From: Valencia hispanica
Lineage: Eukaryota; Chordata; Actinopteri; Cyprinodontiformes; Valenciidae
Direction: 5' to 3'
Length of the DNA: 64,000 nucleotides
NCBI GenBank assembly: GCA_963556495.2
Contig: OY747710.1
Location: forward strand, 39,567,000 to 39,630,999
Shown: positions 35,801 through 50,800 of the stretch, piece by piece
Numbering within the stretch: position 1 is the first letter of the stretch
How the letters are laid out: the number at the start of each line of letters is the position of its first letter
Position numbers and translations under genes: made by a program
Notes under the pieces: generated by a model
Databases searched by the model: none
What the model was told of the DNA's origin: nothing
The model's input: the letters and a program-made list of their open reading frames with translations, nothing else

Positions 35801-38800
35801 TCAGAGTGGTGTGCTCAACAGGTTTCCTTCAATCCCACCACTTACTATCATTTCAGGTGCTGATGTCAAGTTTTGGAAGTGCTTCCATTCACAAGTCATT
35901 TTCTCTGTCTTACTTCAAGCATCACACCTTACATGGTATTTTTGGATATTACAGCTGGAAGTCAGACGCTTAGAAAGTGCTAAAGACAATAAAATTCACT
36001 CACCTGCTTTAGTTGGTTGGTTGTTTTTTAACCAAAATTCCCTAGAGCATATTTATTGAAATTCAGTGCTGCTTCCCTCTTAGATTAGATTTAATGATGG
36101 ACTTTGCTATACTGTACACTGCTAATACTAAACATGAAAGGAATCATAGAAACTCTGTCCTGGGAGAAATGTAGTTTTCCTTCTCATATAGCTTCGGTAC
36201 TTCCCTAGAGATGCCATAAATTAATGGATTCCTCCTTGTTTACGGCTTAACATAAATGGAAACCCCACCCAGCCAATCGCATTCACACAGTGGCCTTCGG
36301 TTTGGATGAGAACAGCTTATCAGAAGCCCTGTTTTAACCTTTAAAAAAAGGGAACCTCCAAGTGAATATGTTGGTTGTGTTGCCAAAGGGAATTGAATTT
36401 ATATGGCAAAAAAGTTGGCTATTTTCTTGCGCTCTAAGATGCAGTGGGTGTCACATGAAATAACCCCCCAAAACTCAACATTTATAAAACATTGAACTGC
36501 TGATACGAATTTTGAACGATCGTGTTTTGTTAATAAGACCTGTAGTGTAAGAAGGTATGGGGACAGCACTCTGATTGAGCCGCAGCTTTGAAACTTCTAC
36601 TGTTGAAAACAACAAAATACATTACTGATTAGTACAGTTAGCGCAGCTAGCATCACAAATATAGCTGTGTGTGTGTGTGGTATAAATTCTTAGACGAAAT
36701 TGCAAATCTCTCTTCGAGTCTACTTGATGCACTAACAGCTTCCGTTTTGTGGTTTCGTCAGCACAGCGTGTTAGCGCTTACGGATGGGGCATGCGCTGAT
36801 CTACATACGGTTGGATTTTTAATTTTCAAACCAGCTGAGCGCCTGCCATGAGAGAAATGAGGCGAATACTATCCGATTCTGGCGAAGTGCCGATTTCTCT
36901 GTGCTTGATATTAGTCTTTCTTCAGGATTGGCGTCTGCAATGTAAAACTAGCTTGTGCACAAATTTCAAGGTTTCAAATTAATTTCAATTCACATTCACA
37001 GCTCTGTATCTTCGTAGATGTTAGATCCCCATTTAGCGCTACCATGATCCTACATTTCCCTCTAAAGCTCATTGCAATAAGTCACAGAAAGGAACATTTA
37101 GAACCAATCCACCAGCAGTAATTCCGCATGTGTGTGCATTTTCTCCGACAGACCAAAGGGGTACCTCTGTTTCCCTGCATGGACTGCAGCTGTGTATTCA
37201 AGAAGCTTGGGAGCCTGAATGCCCACATCAGCAAGATGCACATCTCTGTGATTGAGGTGCCCTCCAGCACTTCGGTAAGAGAGCAGTATGAAGAAAACAC
37301 GAATTAAGAAACTTCTCACTCATGCTAGCGTTGCCTTTGAGATAATTTGATCATTCCTATACATTTCTGGTTCGGACAATAAGCACCACCTCGTCAAAAC
37401 GTAGAGTAGAGGTGATAACATTAGTCCAACACATGAAGAATCGTCGCTGGATGAAAACACTCTCAGAAGGAGCATGATGTGAGTTTGTTGTAGACTGTAA
37501 CTTTAGGGGTCAATTCCACTCTGTGTTTAGAAATGAATACATTTTAGGTGAAATGAAGTCTGAATACTTACATCAGCTTTCCTGACCTGGTGAACTGTAT
37601 GTTTTGGAGCAGCTTATTGAACCTGTCCTGCAGACATATCATTTTGGGACAAAACATCTCTCCCTTTCTAGAAAGTAACTCTATGACGTCATTATGACCG
37701 TGACTAGAGTTTCACAATCTGATCTGAACCCCCTAATTAAATGTAATGCAAAATTCCTGCTGTTTCATGCAGGCATGTCCGTAGCATTGATTTTATTCAA
37801 TAAATGTAATACTGGATTTTGACTACTTGTTGACAACGGCCTTGATCTTAAATGACTCGGATAGGTGATGGTATTAAAAAACTCCCGATAGTGTGTCTCT
37901 TAAAAAATGCTTACTTACTTTACATGTTTATGTTAATATACTATTTGAGTAATTTTTTTTCAATAAGTAGATTATTCAAACTGTTTTTTAAATTGAGTTT
38001 ACTGATTTCAATTTACCTTGCAGAAATTAAATTTATTTAGGTTTAACTTTTGCCTGGTGTTTATATTGTCAGCTGTGTCTGTGTGTCAGTGATTCAGAAA
38101 TTGGCATTCTGTTCAGTAATGCCCCGATCCTCGGCTCATTTTATGCTCCGGGGGCTCCCTAATAAAACGTAGTCAGCCATCAAATTCTCCCCTCTCCAGG
38201 TCCTTTCGTCACGTTGCCCATTTTTTTCTTCTGTTGCTCTCTTTTTACTCCTATTACCCGCCCTTTCTGACTGCAGGAGACCGAGACAACAGGTCAGACC
38301 GTGGGGGGGTCGGAGGGTGGTGAGGGGGTGACAGATGTCATCCAACAGCTCTTAGAGCTGTCAGAGCAGGTCAGTGGGGAGACAGTTCAACCTCAGCCCC
38401 CAGAGCCAACTATTGCCATGGAAACTGCAATCAACCAGGACATCCTACAGGTGAGTGAACAACCTTCACACGTTCAGGATTGTGTGTGTGTGTGTGTCTG
38501 TGTATATATAATTACTGTTTTAGGCAGGTGTCAAATAATGCTGTTAACAAAGAATGCTTTCAAAAATGGAAGTGTTCATCATTTATTTTTATCAATCAAC
38601 AAAAAGCAGTGAATGAAAAAAAGGGAGATCTAAAGCAAATCAATGTTTGGTGTGACCACCCTTTGCCTTCAAATCAGCATCAATTCTTCTACGTACACTT
38701 GGACACAGTTTTTGAAGGAACTCGGCTGGTAGGTTGTTCCAAACATCTTGGAGAACTAACCACAGATCTTCTGTGGATGTAGGCTTCCTTACATCCTTCT

Positions 38801-41800
38801 GTCTCTTCATGTAATCCCAGACACTCGATAATGTTCAGATCAGGGCTCTGAGGGGGACATACCATCACTTCCAGGACTTTCAGTTCTTAACCACTTTGGC
38901 TGTATGTTTGGGGTTGTTGTCCTGCTACAGAATAAATATGGGGCCAATCATACACCTCCCTGATGGTATAGCATGATGGATAAGAATCTGCCTGCATTTC
39001 CCAACATTGAGAACACCATGAACCCTGACCAAATCTTCTACTCCATTTGCAGAAATGCAACCCCAAGCGTTCAAAGAATCTCCACCATGGTTCACTGTTG
39101 CCTGCAGACCCTCATTATTGTACCCCTCTCCAGCCCTTCATCGAACAAACTGCCTTCTACTAAATCAAATATTTCAGATTCTGGCTCATCAGTCCAGAGC
39201 ACCTGCTGGCATTGTTCTGCACCCCCAGTTCCTATGTTTTCATGCATACTTGAGTCTCTTGGCCCAGTTTCCACGTTGGATGTATGGCATCTTCCGATTT
39301 TGAAGGGTAAAAAGCTTGATGTGTCTTTCATCTGCTGCACCAAGTTTCCTTGGCCGACTACTGTGCTACGATCCTCAACGTTGCCCGCTTCTTCAAAAGA
39401 GTTTGAACAGCACATCTTGAAACCCCAGTCTGCTTTGAAATCTTTGTCTGGGGGAGACCTTGCTGATGCAGTATAACTACCTTGTGTCTTGTTGCTGTGC
39501 TCATTTTTGCCATGACATGAAACTATCTTCCGCTACCTCACCCTGGTGGCATAGTTTGGCTGTTCCTCATCCAATTGTAACCCTCCTTCACAGCTGTTTC
39601 TGTTTCAGTTAATGACTGTGTTTCAACCTGCATGTGACATTGATGATCATTAGCACCAGTTTGGTATAAATGGTTGATCATACACCTGACCATAATCCTA
39701 CAAAATCCCTGACTTTGTGCAAGTGTACCTATAAGAATTGATGCTGGTTTGAAGGCAAAAGGTTGTAACACCAAACTTTGAATTGATTTAGATTTTTCTT
39801 TTGTTTGCTCACTTTGTATTTTGTAAATTAATAAAAATAAACATTATTTATTTACAGCATTTTTTCACACCTGCCTAAAACCTTTGCACAGTACTGTGTA
39901 TATACATTTTCTCTTGTTATTGCATGTCCGGATTTTTCACTGTAGGTGAAACTTCAATAGTGTAGAGAAAATGGAAGCACATAATGAATTTCCAGTATAA
40001 AGCTTCTACTGTGGCCATGACTGTAGAGTTAATAGAAGCCATGCATGACAATATAATTGGATGCAATTACCACTGATCTTTGGATTGGGTTCAAGGCTTC
40101 CCTTTCATGCCTGAATGTATTCCACATTATAAATTATACTCAAAATGACAATTACAAGAATTCTCCAATATCAGATTGTTGACAAAAGCTTGTCTTTATG
40201 TTTCCTTAATGTTTCTATGACTGCTTTTTTTTCGATTGGGGGGGTTGTTCTGTGTTTGCAGCAAGCTTTGGAGAACAGCGGTCTGAGTGTTGTCCAACCC
40301 CAGAGTGACGCCCCATCTGGGGAGTCTCAGAATCAGAGCATAGTCGGCTCTGCTTCAGAGAGCAAGAAGGTGGAGTTTCCTGACAAATCACTAAGGGAGA
40401 AGAGGAGGAGCATTTTTAAGAAGCCTATACAAATGCCAGGTAGATGGGGTTGTTGTGGGGGGGACGGGACTGAGATTTATGAAATGATGAGAGCTCCTGT
40501 CAGAGGTCGTCAAACCTTTCTTTTTATAAAGTAACCAAGAATTCCGCTCCTGTATGGCATGAAACAGCTGGGAGTGCTCATAGAGTGTCATAATTTAGTG
40601 TGCATACATACATCCTTCTACGTTTTTATATTTTGTCACGCGACAATCACTGCTGCAAGTCTTTGGGTCTTTTGGTCACTTAGACTGAAGTTGTTGCGGA
40701 ACAGATCTAGCTCAGTCAGCCTGAACGTAAACTGTTTGTAGACAGCATTTTTCAACTCTTGAAAAGGACTCCTTATTTGATTTAAGTCTAGACTTTGACT
40801 GGACAGTTCTAACACGAGAATGCTGTGATCTAAATAAGTTACTTTTTTTGCAGCCTCTAGATGTTTTTTTTTCTTCCAGGATTTCCCTGTGTTCAGCTCC
40901 ATCCATCTTCCCATTGACTCTGACCAGCTTCCCTGTCTCTGTCAAGTAAAAAAACACAAACCGTTTAAACATAGTCTAATAGTCTAAAAAAGTCTAATTC
41001 TGCCGTGATCCGACCAGAGGACCTTCTTCGACAAATTTACTATCTCACCTATGTGGCTTTTGGCAAATTGCAAATGGGACGTCTTCTGGCCTTATTTCAG
41101 CAGTAGATTTCTCTTTGCCTCTTTCCTTTGGCCAGATTTGGAGAGCGCAAGTATAGTAATCCTCTTCACAGATTTTCACACCCCAGGTGTTGATTTCTGC
41201 AGCTCCTCCAGGGTTACCATAGCCCCGTTGGCTGCTATGATTTATCTTCTTCTTGGTCAGCTTGAATTGACGTGTGTCTTTGAAGGTTTGCAGTTGTGAT
41301 GGATTGAACCATGCTCTGTCAGATTGTTAAAGTTTGGGATGGATTAACGGTGTTTTAAACATCTCCACAACGTCATTCCTGACTTGTGTATTTAAAGATA
41401 ATTGGCTGTGTTAGGTTTATGTTTAGGAGTATCCCAGTTAAGGGGGCTAAATACAAATGCATTCCAATCTTTTTTTAAAGGATGAAAACTTTGCGTCATT
41501 TTTTCTTTCATTCACAGTCATGAGCCACATCATATTGTTCTCTCACATAAAATCCCATTGAGTGCGAATGTTCTTGGAAGGCCCGGAGAACCTGATTCAG
41601 CTGTTTTCTCTGCTCAGGCTCGATCAGGGAGGAGGACGGCGTTCGCTGGCATGGCTGCCCCTACTGCTCCAAGGAGTTCAAGAAGCCCAGCGACCTCGTC
41701 CGCCACATTCGCATCCACACCCACGAGAAACCATTCAAATGCAAACAGTGCTTCAGAGCTTTTGCAGTGAAGAGCACCCTCACAGCGCACATGAAGACAC

Positions 41801-44800
41801 ACACAGGCATCAAGGCCTTCGAGTGTCAGTGCTGTCTGAAGCGCTTCTCCACTTCAGGCAGCATGAAAGTGCACATGCGGCTACACACAGGTGAGAGCCG
41901 TGGCCCGCGTCATGGAGGGGGTGCACATACAGCCAATGCTGAGAACTTTATTTTACTGAATTCCATCTAAAGACAGACTGTAGATCATAATCTGTTCAAG
42001 CATCTGTGGAAGCCTCTAGTATGAAGAATTCCTCTAAATGTTGCTAGACCTTGACTTTCGATGTCTGTGTTTGTGTTTATACTGTTATATGCTTCTGATT
42101 TTTTTTGTACATTTGCTGATGTAAAATATTTCCATTACTGTCAGTAGACAAAACGTTATCAGTTTTATTGTTTGTTATTGTGTGGTTTAAGGTTAATCAC
42201 TAGATTTTATCTGTGGGTTTTTTTATCTAACTCGGCTGCTTCTCCTCTGTGTGTTTCCTAGGTGTACGCCCTTTCCCCTGCCCTCACTGCGACAAGATCT
42301 TTCGCACATCAGGTCACAGGAAAACGCATATCGCGTCGCACTTCAAAAGCTTGCAGCAGAAGAAGAACAGACTTCAACGGAAACCCAACAAAGCCAAAGC
42401 CTCCAAGAATATCCTACCTCTGCCTGACATCCCCTTGCAGGAACCCATCCTCATCACAGATTATGGTATGACCACTTTGGGAATTTTGCCAGTTATAAAT
42501 GTGTTCGTAGTCACCATTGCAACAATGGAAATATCCTTTCACATTAAAGACTGAAGGTCTGGTGTTTATTTGTTTGAACAGGCCTCGTCCCTTCCCAGAA
42601 CCCCCGCCTTGCTTTTCAGCAGTACCTGGATGTGGTGGGCAATGAAAGGCCATACAAGTGCCAGTACTGCAGCAAGGCCTATAAGAAATCAAGCCATCTA
42701 AAACAACATGTCAGGTATTGTTTGCCTTTTTTTATTGTGATCTATCAGAGTTGATCAACATCGGCAGAATAAACATATACCAACTTCAGCAACAGATTGT
42801 GAGACAAATATAGTCACATCCTACCAGCATGGGAATCTGGTAAATGATCTGGATGAGTGGGAGGGTCAGCACAAATGTAATATAATCGCTATGACATATT
42901 TTGAAAAAAGAGCTTAGCTTTATGACTTTTCTTCTGATGCCATGAATTCCTGAGCAGTACTGGATGGGGGCAGAGTGAAACGGGATGGTGATAGAGGTGA
43001 CAAATTAGGGCAGAATGGTATAAACGTACCTAGGGAAATGAGAATAAATTTATGTGGAAGGTACAAACCGAAATGTCTGCTGGTCGATGGAAAAGAAGCA
43101 GATGGGTTTTACTTAACATTCGTTAAAGAAAGTCTCCCCTTTACTTTTCCTAAAAAGCAAGAATGTTTGTAGTGAATGGGTAATACTCTTTGATACATCT
43201 ACACTAATGACTATGCTATCAAGTCACCTGGCCACTACCTCATCAAATTCTCACAGACCTGAAACATCTTCTGTAAGCGGCTCCTCTGACCTCCACTCGT
43301 TACCTGCATTAATGTCGCCTGTTTGAACTCGATATCAGTATAAAAGAGACCTGTCCACAACCTCCAACAGTCACACTCCGCTATGGCCAAGACTAAAGAG
43401 CTGTCAAAGGACACCAGAAACAAAATTGTAGACCTGCACCAGACTGGGAAGACTGAATCTGCAATAGGTAAGCAGCTTGGTGTGAAGAAATCAACTGTGG
43501 GAGTAATTATTAGAAAATGGCAGGCATACAAGACTACTGTTAATCTCCCTCGATCTGGGGCTCCATGCAAGATCTCACCCCGTGGGGTCAAAATGATCAC
43601 AAGAAAAAAATCCCAGAACCACACGGGGGGACCAAGTAAATGACCTACACAGAGCTGGGACCAAAGTATCAAAGACTACCATCAGTAACACACTACTCCA
43701 CCAGGGACTCAAATCCTGCAGTGCCAGACGAGAATGCTGAGTTGCATCCAAATAACACAATACCTACTGTGAAGCATGGGGGTGGAAACATAATGCTTTG
43801 GGGCTGTTTTTCTGTACAGGGACCAGGACGACTGATCCGTGTAAAGGGAAGAATGAATGGGGCCATGTATTGTGAGATTTTGAGTGAAAACCTCCCTCCA
43901 TCAGCAAGGACATTGAAGATGAAAACATAGCTGGGTCTTTCAGCATGACAATGATCCCAAACACACCGCCCGGGTAACGAAGGAGTGGCTTCGTAAGAAG
44001 CATTTTAAGGTCCTGGAGTGGCCTAGCCAGTCTCCAGATTTCAACCCCATAGAAAATCTTTGGAGGGAGTTGAAAGTCCCTGTCGCCCAGCGACAGCCCC
44101 AAAACATCACAGCTCTAGAGGAGATCTGCATGGAGGAATGGGCCAAAATACCAGCTACAGTTTGTGAAAACCTTGTGAAAACTTACAGAAAACGTTTGAC
44201 CTCTGTCATTGCCAACAAAGGGTATATAACAAAGTATTGAGATGAACTTTTGTTATTGACCAAGTACTTATTTTCCACCATAATTTGCTATTTTGAATAT
44301 TTTTTTCTAATTTTGTCTCATAGTTGAGGTATACCTATGATGAAAATCAAAGGCCTCTCTCATCTTTTTAAGTGGGAGAACTTGCACAATTGCTAGCTGA
44401 CTAAATACTTTTTTGCCCCACTGTACAAACAATGCACTTTTGTGGTCGCCTCATGTGCATTTGTAAAAAAAGTACAGCAGAGGATTTTATTTTCTAAGGA
44501 GCATCCTCCACAGATTTTTCAGTGCCACCTTATTGAGCATCCTGCAGTATGGAGTTCCAGTTTGGCTGTGCAGCCTTTCTGCCTAGTCCAAGTCAAGATT
44601 ACTGATACTCCTGAACATCTGCTCCAAAGTAGTGGGTCAGTCTGTGTTGGTCCTCACAAACCCTCAGACTGGCAAGGTAGATAACTGCAGACTCATATCT
44701 TACATTGAGTGTACCAGCGCCTTCCATCGGGCAAATGCTTTAGCGTGCCGTTATGCAGAAGGAATAAATATAAAAATTCTTTTATCACACATTCAATTAT

Positions 44801-47800
44801 TCTGCTCAATCAGTAGTATCGGGCTGCTGGGAGGACTCGTTTTAAAGGTGCTCTCTGTATTATGTGGAATTCCTTATGTATTTTATTGTTAAGGTTTTTT
44901 ATGACTGTGGATATGGTACAGCAAGACAATTTCCAATGTAACTGGATAATAAAGTTTGTATCTCTCTTATCTCTATCTCTTTAATCTCAATTTTTCTCTG
45001 TGTAGCATCTTCATCAGGTTTAATGTTATAAGTCCAGTGAGATCCTGAATACGGTGCCTTCTAAAAGTATGGAGACCCTCTCAAATCTTCTTTTTCATTT
45101 GGTAACTGTAAACCGAAAGGAAAGTTATGCATGCTTTTTCAACACTTTCTTTTGATTAAAAATCTTAACTTGCTCATTTGTGTTCAGCAGAATAATAATA
45201 ATGGCTTGCATTTATAGAGTCTTTCGAGACCCTCAAAGCGCTTTACAACTCCATTATTCATTCACTCTCACATTCACACACTTTTGGAAGCAAGCTACGA
45301 TTGTAGCCACAGCAGACTGACAGAAGCGAGGCTGCCATATCACGCCATCGGCCCCTCTGGCCAACACCAATAGGCGGGCAGGTGAAGTGTCTTGCCCAAG
45401 GACACAACGACATGTAGCAGGCAGAATCTGGGATCGAACCCCCAATTTCTGGGTCGCAAGCCGACACCTCTACCACTGTAATACAGCAACCCCCATCATG
45501 TTTTGCTGAAACAGAGCTTCAAGAGTTCAAGGATCCAGAGAATGAAATGTTTGCCCAGTGTTCCTTGTAAAAATAGCACAAATAAAAATAAAATTCCCAA
45601 AGGTTTGTGGGTGTAACGCAGCAAAACATAAAAGAATTGGCAAGTTTCCACTATCGGAACTTCAGGGTAATTTGACCGGACCTTCCCGATATGCCCATGC
45701 CTCCACTTCATCGGGCCGGGCCGACATTGTTCTCGGGGCCATTTCAGGATCCAACGGAGTACCAGTATGGGGGTATGTACTCGGAATGGTCTGATCGAGT
45801 TGCTCAGCGGGAGCTGTGATTAAGTCATGCTAATTGGTTGTAATCCAAAGGGAAATGAGCAGACGTCGCCAAACAATCGGCTTTGTAATAATATGAAGAG
45901 TTACTGGTGAAACAGTTTATAACAACAGCAAACAGAAACGCAGCAACAAGCCCTGCTTCTTCCATGTCGATCTCTTGTTATTTCCGCTGCTCTGGGTGCC
46001 TTTTTGCGCTGATCAGTGACGCCACTCGCTGCTAAAACGGTTGTGATAACGGTCTTAGCTGATTCCTTAAAGGGCCGAGTGTCTGTACCTACTTATCCTT
46101 GCAGGGCCCTGGGGAGGGGGCTGGTGCCTATCTCCACACAGCCATTGGGTGAGAGGCAGGGTACACCCTGGACAGGTTCCTGGTTCATGACAGAAATTCT
46201 GAATGATCAAATTATAATTTATTTATTATGGGGAAATTGTATCCAAACCAACCTGACCCCATGTTCATGAATCATGAAGAACAATAATAATTGTCCAATC
46301 AATTTTTGGACAGATCTGTAGAATAAAGAAACCACTTAAACAGAACCAGTTCGACAACATGAAGTAGGCTAAAAGATCTCCAAAATCAACACACCACACC
46401 TGAATCTGTGCAAGCCTAAAAAAGGCATCAATGGGAGAATTACAAGGTTAGAACCGCTGCTGACCAAAAAGAACACATCTCACAATTATCAAAACACATC
46501 TTAAAGATACCAAAACATCTGGAAAAATTTTGTGAAATCAGACAAAAGTGGAACATTTTGAAAGGAGTGTGTCCAGTTACATCTTTTGTAAAACAAAATA
46601 AAGGCTTTGAAGCGGTCTAATCAAAGTATGGACTTAAATCTGATTGAGATGCAGACCCTAAACAGGCCATTCCTGCTGGGAAACCCTCATACCTCATACC
46701 CTCATCTACCCTCATCACCCCATATAGCTAAATTAAAACAGAGCAGGCAAAAATTCCTCCACAGTGTCACTGCCAAGGGTGGAACAACTAGTTTTTACGT
46801 TTAGGGGGTAATTACTTTTTCACATAAAGTCAGGTTGGTTTGGATGTTTTTTTTTCCTTTTAATAAGTTAAAACATCTTTTGAGAACTGCTTTATGTATT
46901 TACTCAGCTTATCTTTGTCTAATATTAACATTGAGTTAAAGATGTGACCCATTTAAGTGGGATAAAAAGAAGCAAAACTTTTTCACAACTCTATTACCTT
47001 GCTAGCTGAGCAAGTTGCTGGCAGGGTGCATGGTGAAAGACACGTTATCCTCTCGTCTTTTTTTTTTGTTCCCATGACAACAATATCTTAAGACATCCAC
47101 TTTGATTTTAACCAACCCGTTTCATCGTTCTTGCCATCACATTAATATAAAGGTCCTTCTCAAAAAATTTGCATATTGTGATAAAGTTCATTATTTTCCA
47201 TAATGTAATGATAAAAATGTAACTTTCATATATTTTAGATTCATTGCACACCAACTGAAATATTTCAGGTCTTTTATTGTTTTAAAACTGATGATTTTGG
47301 CATACAGCTCATGAAAACCCAAAATTCCTATCTCAAAAAATTAGCATATAATGAAAAGGTTCTCTAAACGAGCTATTAACTTAATCATCTGAATCAACTA
47401 ATTAACTCTAAACACCTGCAAAAGATTCCTGAGGCTTTTAAAAACTCCCAGCCTGGTTCATTACTCAAAACCGCAATCATGGGTAAGACTGCCGACCTGA
47501 CTGCTGCCCAGAAGGCCATCATTGACACCCTCAAGCAAGAGGGTAAGACACAGAAAGAAATTTCTGAACGAATAGGCTGTTCCCAGAGTGCTGTATCAAG
47601 GCACCTCAGTGGGAAGTCTGTGGGAAGGAAAAAGTGTGGCAGAAAACGCTGCACAACGAGAAGAGGTGACCGGACCCTGAGGAAGATTGTGGAGAAGGAC
47701 CGATTCCATACCTTGGGGGACCTGCGGAAGCAGTTGACTGAGTCTGGAGTAGAAACATCCAGAGCCACAGTGCACAGTCGTGTGCAGGAAATGGGCTACA

Positions 47801-50800
47801 GGTGCTGCATTCCCCAGGTCAAGCCACTTTTGAACCAGAAACAGCGGCAGAAGCGCCTGACCTGGGCTACAGAGAAGCAGCACTGGACTGTTGCTCAGTG
47901 GTCCAAAGTACTTTTTTCAGATGAAAGCAAATGTTGCATGTCATTCAGAAATCAAAGTGCCAGAGTCTGGAGGAAGACTGGGGAGAAGGAAATGCCAAAA
48001 TGCCTGAAGTCCAGTGTCAAGTACCCACAGTCAGTGATGGTCTGGGGTGCCATGTCAGCTCCTGGTGTTGGTCCACTGCGTTTTATCAAGGGCAGGGTCA
48101 ATGAAGCTAGCTATCAGGAGATTTTGGAGCACTTCATGCTTCCATCTGCTGTAAAGCTTTATGGAGATGAAGATTTCATTTTTCAGCACGACCTGGCACC
48201 TGCTCACAGTGCCAAAACCACTGGTAAATGGTTTACTGACCATGGTATTACTGTGCTCAATTGGCCTGCCAACTCTCCTGACCTGAACCCCATAGAGAAT
48301 CTGTGGGATATTGTGAAGAGGAAGTTGAGAGACGCAAGACCCAACACTCTGGATGAGCTTAAGGCCGCTATCGAAGCATCCTGGGCCTCCATAACTCCTC
48401 AGCAGTGCCACACGCTGATTGCCTCCATGCCACGCCGCATTGAAGCAGTCATTTCTGCAAAAGGATTCCCGACCAAGTATTGAGTACATTACTGAACATA
48501 ATTATTTTGAAGGTTGACTTTTTTTGTATTAAAAACACTTTTCTTTTATTGGTCGGATGAAATATGCTAATTTTTTGAGGTAGGAATTTTGGGTTTTCAT
48601 GAGCTGTATGCCAAAATCATCAGTTTTAAAACAATAAAAGTCCTGAAATATTTCAGTTGGTGTGCAATGAATCTAAAATATATGAAAGTTACATTTTTAT
48701 CATTACATTATGGAAAATAATGAACTTTATCACAATATGCTAATTTTTTCAGAAGGACCTGTATAACGTCACCTACAGCTGTTAGCGTCAGGCTGATCTG
48801 CTCCCACTTGGGGTTCATATTCTTGTATGTGATCATTTTCATCCGATATCTCTAAGCTCCTTCTGGAGGAGCTTAGACATATCGACAAGAATAAATCCCT
48901 GATTTCCCTGATGCTTGGTGGAAGACTTTTTTTGGGTGATTTCTTACCTCAAACATTTCAGAGTTACCAAACAGGGGTAATATGTTCCTGTTTTTGTGCT
49001 ATTTAACTGTGCGGGAGAGTTTTTGACCGCCTGTAAATGCCAAGCTAATAATTGGTCAAAGCCAGCATGCAGCGTTTGTCTGTAGTCAAGCTGACTGGAT
49101 GCAAAAGCGTGAATCGCCCTCTCCAGATCTTTAAAAAGGAAGATGTGGATTCACTTTAGCAGTTGTTAAAGTAATCTTGATCTTACAACTGCATCAATTT
49201 GTTAATTAAAATTAAGACAGGAATCTTTAATGCCTTAATTTTTTTCCGGTATCCTGACAATGTGTGGCCAGAGGAGGTTAAGCAAGTTAGAACCCAAACA
49301 AGTTTTTATGTACCTTAGTGAGTAGAGAATTGGCTGCTGTGAGCCCTTGCTGCCAGGCTTGAGGCCTAGCTAAACCTTGATATCGTCAGCGAAGCAGTGA
49401 AAGGTACTTTGTTTTCTAAAAATGGATCCTAAGAGCAGCATGTGCAAATTCAACAGTAGAGGATCCATAATTGAGCCTTGGAGAGCCCCACGAAAGAGAG
49501 AGATGCAGTAGAGGAGGAATCCTTATAAAGACAGTAAAAAGCTCCTGTCTCTCAGATGCAACTGAAACCAGCTTAAAGCTAAACCCCTAATTCCTCAACA
49601 ATCCATCTGACTAGAAAAATCAGTATTTGATGATCTGTTGTATCTAGTGTGTGTAAACTGTGTAAGTCCTTTTAATGCCATATTTTGGAGTCTTGTTTAG
49701 CTCTTAACTTCTCTTCCCAGCAGAATGATATTTTTGCTTTCTCTCTACCTCTGGTTAGATGCAGTGTCTTGTTCTTTTGGAAATATCCCAAAACCCCCGA
49801 CTACATCCCTGTGGTTTAACAATGTCAGGATGTTACCAAGTGTATAAAAGCATTAAGTTGCTATTAAACATAGTTAATCTAAATTAACTCGCAAGTGGAC
49901 GTGAAATATCATTAATCTTTACCATGTTAGTGTTTAAATCAAACCCAGAATGGGTGAGTGATAAAGATTTCTTGTACAGGCATTTTGTTTCTAAAAAATA
50001 TTCAATTCAAATTCACATTCAAAAATACATTATTGATGCCAGAGGGAAATTAAGTAATTAAGTAATATGACATTTTTCTCCCAGTTATGCCACCACACAT
50101 CAGATGATGTTTCATGTTCAACTTGTTTCTGGTTCGAGTTCCTACCCTCGGCATTAATCGGCTGCACCTGTAGGCAAACGATCCAGCTGTTACCATGGTT
50201 ACTTATTACAGCAGAGTAAAGAGGGCCAGAAGCACTGAAGCAACACATCATTTTAACCAGTGTAAAAAATCTTTGACAGTGTTTTACCAGGAAAAAGCCC
50301 AACACAAAATCCAATGGAAGAGATGAAGAAGATTCAAATTTTACCATGGAGTTGTGAAAAAATGAAGACACCCTATAACACTGTTTTTCTAATATATTTG
50401 GATTTGTGGATATTTAACATTATGTTAACAGTATATGTAAAACAAATAAAAAAACAAAAACATATATGTTAAGCATTTTTGAAGGTGGTACCATGGAAAA
50501 AGCAACTGATGAGTCTAGTTAAACAAAAATGTCATTACGGGACCTGCAGTGGGTTGTTGCTACTGATAATATGAAAGTGCATGTCTGCAAAATCAGAACA
50601 AGGTTATCTTTCATTGAAGGTGTGGAATCAGGAAGGGAGTCAAAACATACCAATAAATCCACCAAGGACTGGCTAAGAATTACAAATTGGAGAGTCCTCT
50701 GCAAAATCAATGACCTGAGTTGAAATTGGCCTTACATGCATGAAACCCTTCAAACATCTCAAAGCTGTAGGTGATCATGCCCAGAACAGTTCAATAGGGA

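Larger units (their letters stand above)
32311..37151 (+). other. Intron 6
   Basis: Contains a Tc1 relic (34350-34740), an L2-like LINE 3' fragment (34834-35410) and a (GTT)n tract (33727-33747). 32311-34340 and 35410-37140 show no exon or named repeat. Open frames at 32095-32535 and 35670-36059 have no recognisable domain. Confidence 0.7.

Noticed and set aside
35670..36059. 129-codon + strand frame in intron 6
   Set aside because: No domain or splice context; intronic.
38973..39476. 167-codon + strand frame
   Set aside because: Antisense shadow of a minus-strand Tc1-like transposase relic; translation has no recognisable domain.
47394..47768. Minus-strand frames opposite the Tc1-like transposase (also 47596-47883 and 48055-48489)
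   Set aside because: Antisense of a strongly supported coding sequence.
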